From: Flammeovirgaceae bacterium UBA5585
GTDB lineage: Bacteria; Bacteroidota; Bacteroidia; Cytophagales; Cyclobacteriaceae
NCBI GenBank assembly: GCA_002425185.1
Contig: DILT01000014.1
Span: 62,001-126,000, forward strand
Reading direction: 5' to 3'
Length of the DNA: 64,000 nt
A model generated the notes under the pieces. It worked only from the letters and a program-made list of their open reading frames with translations, made no database searches and was not told the origin of the DNA. Position 1 is the first letter of the stretch. The number at the start of each line of letters is the position of its first letter. The position numbers were made by a program, and so were the translations under genes. Below are positions 61,433 to 64,000 of this stretch, in pieces.

Positions 61433-62584
61433 TTATACTTTTGATTGTACAGGCACTTCCATATCTGCCAAACATGATTTTAACGACTCTATAAAAAAAT
61501 CTACTTCTTCTTTGGATAATGATAATGGCGGCAGTATACGGATCGTATTCGGGTACGATTCACCCGTGAAGATTTTGTACTTCATCAACAAATCCTTCCG
61601 AAGCGACTTGTGTGTTTCCGGCACATCCAACCCAATCATTAATCCGCGACCGCGAACAGCCGTAAACTCAGGAATAACGTTCAACTTGTTCAATAAATAA
61701 TCACCGGTTTCCTTAGCATTGGTAATTAATTTTTCATTTTCGATCACATCCAACACAGCAAGTGCTGCAACGCTGGCCAGGTAATTTCCACCGAAGGTTG
61801 TACCCAGCATACTGCTCCAGGGTTTTATATCCGGATGAATCAGCACCCCGCCTATCGGAAAACCATTACCCATACCCTTGGCCACCGTGATAAGATGGGG
61901 CTTTATACCCGAACGCTGGTGAGCAAAGAAATGACCGGAGCGACCGTAACCTGATTGTATTTCATCCAGGATTAACATGGCGTTATGCTGCTTACATTTT
62001 TCTTCCAGAAACTGCAGGAAAGAATCTTCGGGCTCATGAATACCACCAAGCCCTTGAATACCTTCAATAAGTACAGCCGCCACATCATCACTCATCACCG
62101 CATTAAATGCAGCAGTATCATTTAAGGGAGTAAATACAATGTCGTGTCCTGCATTTACCGGTGCAACAATTTTAGGGTTATCGGTAGTGGCTACAGCTGC
62201 CGAAGTACGACCGTGAAAAGCTTTTTTAAAAGCAATTATTTTTTTTCTTCCCGTGACAAACGAGGCAATCTTTAAAGCATTTTCAACTGCTTCCGCACCT
62301 GAGTTGCACAAGAACAATTGGTAATCCGGGTAACCGGAAACTTCGCCCAGTCTTTCCGCAAGCTTCTCCTGTAAAGGATTCTGAACACTGTTGGAATAGA
62401 AACCGATTTTTTGCAATTGTTTCGCTATCGCATCTACATAATACGGATGGGTGTGTCCGATGGAGATCACCGCGTGTCCTCCATATAAATCCAGATACTT
62501 GTTTCCTTCATCATCCCACACCCAACTGCCTTTGGCCTTGACAGGGGTGATGGGGAAAAGCGGATATACATCAAACGTTTTCAT
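61433..62584 (-). CDS. argD: Acetylornithine (N-acylornithine) aminotransferase
   Basis: A 383-residue PLP enzyme that turns N-acyl-glutamate semialdehyde into N-acyl-ornithine. Motifs: the cofactor region CNSGAEAVENALKIAS, DEIQSGYGRSGHFFAHQ, and the PLP lysine in TVAKGMGNGFPIGG. It overlaps the upstream proC by four bases (ATGA), which couples the two genes. Confidence 0.95.
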   Translation of the reverse strand: MKTFDVYPLFPITPVKAKGSWVWDDEGNKYLDLYGGHAVISIGHTHPYYVDAIAKQLQKIGFYSNSVQNPLQEKLAERLGEVSGYPDYQLFLCNSGAEAVENALKIASFVTGRKKIIAFKKAFHGRTSAAVATTDNPKIVAPVNAGHDIVFTPLNDTAAFNAVMSDDVAAVLIEGIQGLGGIHEPEDSFLQFLEEKCKQHNAMLILDEIQSGYGRSGHFFAHQRSGIKPHLITVAKGMGNGFPIGGVLIHPDIKPWSSMLGTTFGGNYLASVAALAVLDVIENEKLITNAKETGDYLLNKLNVIPEFTAVRGRGLMIGLDVPETHKSLRKDLLMKYKIFTGESYPNTIRILPPLSLSKEEVDFFIESLKSCLADMEVPVQSKV

Positions 62585-63384
62585 TTCCGTATGTTATTTA
62601 TTTTTTCAAAAGAAGCCACCAGTCCTTTAATAATAGCAGAACTCAGTCCCTGGTGCTCCATCTCATTGAGTCCAGCAATCGTGCATCCTTCCGGTGTTGT
62701 TACCCGGTCGATTTCCATTTCCGGATGAAGGCCATGCTCTTGTAAAAGTAAGGCCGCTCCTTTTGCCGTTTGCACCGCAATGGCTTGTGCATCTTCAGCA
62801 TCAAAACCTAACTGGATTCCACCCTGTGTGGAGGCACGCAGAAAGCGCATAAAGAAGGCAATACCACTAGCCGCCAGCACTGTAGAGGCTTTCATTAACC
62901 GCTCTTCAACAATAAGCGTTTTACCCAGTCCGTCAAACAACCTGATTACCGCGCTAACATGTTGTGGTGATGCCTGGTGCGAACAAATGCACGTCATGGA
63001 TGCTGCAATCGCGATAGCCGTGTTGGGCATGGCCCGAATAATGGGAATTTGCTTTCCGCCAAGTTGCGAAGCAATCTCCTCTGTGCTGATGCCGGTAACA
63101 GTGGAAATCAACACATGCTTGCCTTCCTGAAAGGCAGGTGAAATTTCATTGACAACCGCCAGCGTCTGCTTAGGCTGAACGCATATCATAATCAGCGATG
63201 CCTGCTGAACGGCTTCACTATTGTTTGTTGTAACCGAAAAGCCTGCTGTGCGAATGGAATCGAGTTTATCCAAACTTCTCCGCGTAAGCGTAAGCTGTTC
63301 AGGTTTCATTAACCCTGCTTTTATAATTCCCTGGGCTATTGCAACGCCAAGATTTCCAGCTCCTATAATGGCTAACCGTTCCAT
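62581..63384 (-). CDS. proC: Pyrroline-5-carboxylate reductase
   Basis: A 267-residue reductase for the last step of proline synthesis. The NAD(P) motif GAGNLGVAIAQG starts at about 8, RAMPNTAIAI and the C-terminal TPEGCTIAGLNEME are the family signatures. It sits between argC and argD. This position within the arginine operon is common in Bacteroidota and links proline synthesis to the pool of glutamate semialdehyde-type intermediates. Confidence 0.94.
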   Translation of the reverse strand: MERLAIIGAGNLGVAIAQGIIKAGLMKPEQLTLTRRSLDKLDSIRTAGFSVTTNNSEAVQQASLIMICVQPKQTLAVVNEISPAFQEGKHVLISTVTGISTEEIASQLGGKQIPIIRAMPNTAIAIAASMTCICSHQASPQHVSAVIRLFDGLGKTLIVEERLMKASTVLAASGIAFFMRFLRASTQGGIQLGFDAEDAQAIAVQTAKGAALLLQEHGLHPEMEIDRVTTPEGCTIAGLNEMEHQGLSSAIIKGLVASFEKINNIRK

Positions 63385-63385
63385 A

Positions 63386-64000
63386 TTAAAAAGCGGTTGA
63401 TTTTAATTGAAGCCCTGTGCGCTCATCCAAACCAAACATCAGGTTCATGTTTTGAACCGCCTGGCCGGAGGCACCTTTCAACAGATTATCAATAGCCGAA
63501 TGAACGACCAACTTATTTCCTTCTTTTTCCAGATAGATCAAACACTTGCTGGTGTTCACCACTTGCTTTAAATCAATCATCGTATCCGCAACATGGGTGA
63601 ACGGATGATCTTGATAGAATGCTTTATAAAGCTGATTCAAATCATTCAGCGATTGCTGTGTTTCCATGATTGAACTCACAAAAATTCCCCTTGTAAAATC
63701 TCCCCGCCATGGTACAAAGTTCAACGCACCGGAGAATGAAGATTGAAGTTGCTTCAGCGACTGATTGATTTCCGCAACATGCTGATGCGTTAATGTTTTG
63801 TATGCTGAAATGTTATTGGCACGCCACGTGAAGTGTGTAGTATCCTGAAGTTTTTGTCCGGCACCGGTTGATCCGGTTATGCCGGTAGAATATACTTCCT
63901 TCAATAAACCCGCGCTCGCCATCGGCAACAAACCCAACTGTATAGCGGTGGCAAAGCAGCCAGGATTGGCAACATTGTTTACCTGACGGATAACTGCGCG
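63386..64000 (-). CDS. argC: N-acetyl-gamma-glutamyl-phosphate reductase (partial, runs off the right edge)
   Basis: The reading frame is open from the window edge at 64000 to 63386 (204 residues plus stop). The first visible residues include NPGCFATAIQLGLLPM, whose Cys (codon 63958-63956) is the catalytic thiol of ArgC. The His-bearing and dimerisation region follows (LTHQHVAEI, FVPWRGDFTRGIF). The N-terminal NADP domain lies outside the window. It is two bases from proC and is upstream of it, so the operon comes from beyond the edge. Confidence 0.93.
   Translation of the reverse strand, partial: RAVIRQVNNVANPGCFATAIQLGLLPMASAGLLKEVYSTGITGSTGAGQKLQDTTHFTWRANNISAYKTLTHQHVAEINQSLKQLQSSFSGALNFVPWRGDFTRGIFVSSIMETQQSLNDLNQLYKAFYQDHPFTHVADTMIDLKQVVNTSKCLIYLEKEGNKLVVHSAIDNLLKGASGQAVQNMNLMFGLDERTGLQLKSTAF

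Noticed and set aside
1..64000. tRNA, rRNA, transposase or phage genes
   Set aside because: No cloverleaf, rRNA stretch or recognisable mobile-element protein was found; the gaps are short and are accounted for by repeats, promoters and hairpins.

Overview
The window comes from a member of the Bacteroidota, most likely the order Cytophagales. The evidence is the gene set (alternative complex III fused to a cytochrome oxidase operon, two DUF5916 barrel proteins, a carbamoyltransferase of the N-acyl-ornithine type), the moderate GC content, the near absence of Shine-Dalgarno sequences, and promoter elements of the Bacteroidota type (TTTG about 19 bases before TAnnTTTG). The assignment to order is inference. 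No rRNA, tRNA, CRISPR array, transposase or phage gene was seen. No gene-free stretch is longer than about 250 bases.

Region 1 (1-20710, all minus strand) is a respiratory supercluster. From a near-consensus promoter at about 20680-20710 it reads actA-actB-actC-actD-actE-actF (alternative complex III, quinol:cytochrome c oxidoreductase), then ctaC, ctaD, ctaA, ctaB, two subunit III genes and subunit IV (an aa3-type cytochrome c oxidase with its heme A pathway). A strong intrinsic terminator sits at 5427-5459. Beyond it lie a Sco-like protein without the copper motif, DUF420, a small CxxC membrane protein, DUF983, and a 1217-residue NtrY-like sensor kinase. Together these genes would carry electrons from quinol through ActB/ActA/ActE hemes to oxygen.

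Region 2 (20849-41249) is mixed. It holds a membrane protein coupled to a cyanophycinase-like lipoprotein, a TIGR02757 protein, and a Na/phosphate cotransporter. A formate (C1) group follows: NAD-dependent formate dehydrogenase as a fused FdsG-FdsB plus FdsA, the sulfur carrier FdhD, a ferredoxin, an atypical SDR protein, and further on formate-tetrahydrofolate ligase. Next to that ligase is a two-gene unit of a 58-residue basic protein and a nucleotidyltransferase-like protein. TrmN6, a DUF5916 protein and a YceI/MarR pair with a candidate operator close the region.

Region 3 (41279-56716) contains an M3 peptidase, an acyltransferase-like protein, an SMP-30-like lipoprotein, a CDF metal transporter, an M1 peptidase, a HigBA toxin-antitoxin pair, a PaaE-like reductase, a second DUF5916 protein, purB and an M48 (Ste24-type) protease.

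Region 4 (56708-64000, minus strand) is an arginine operon in the order argC-proC-argD-argF'-argB-argE'-argH, entering from beyond the right edge. The carbamoyltransferase is of the N-acyl-ornithine class but carries Val at the residue that separates the acetyl and succinyl enzymes. Between argE' and argH lies a four-helix-bundle (23S intervening-sequence type) gene bounded by a 19-base imperfect inverted repeat, which looks like an inserted cassette. Several dispersed Bacteroidota intergenic repeats occur in the window and are listed separately.
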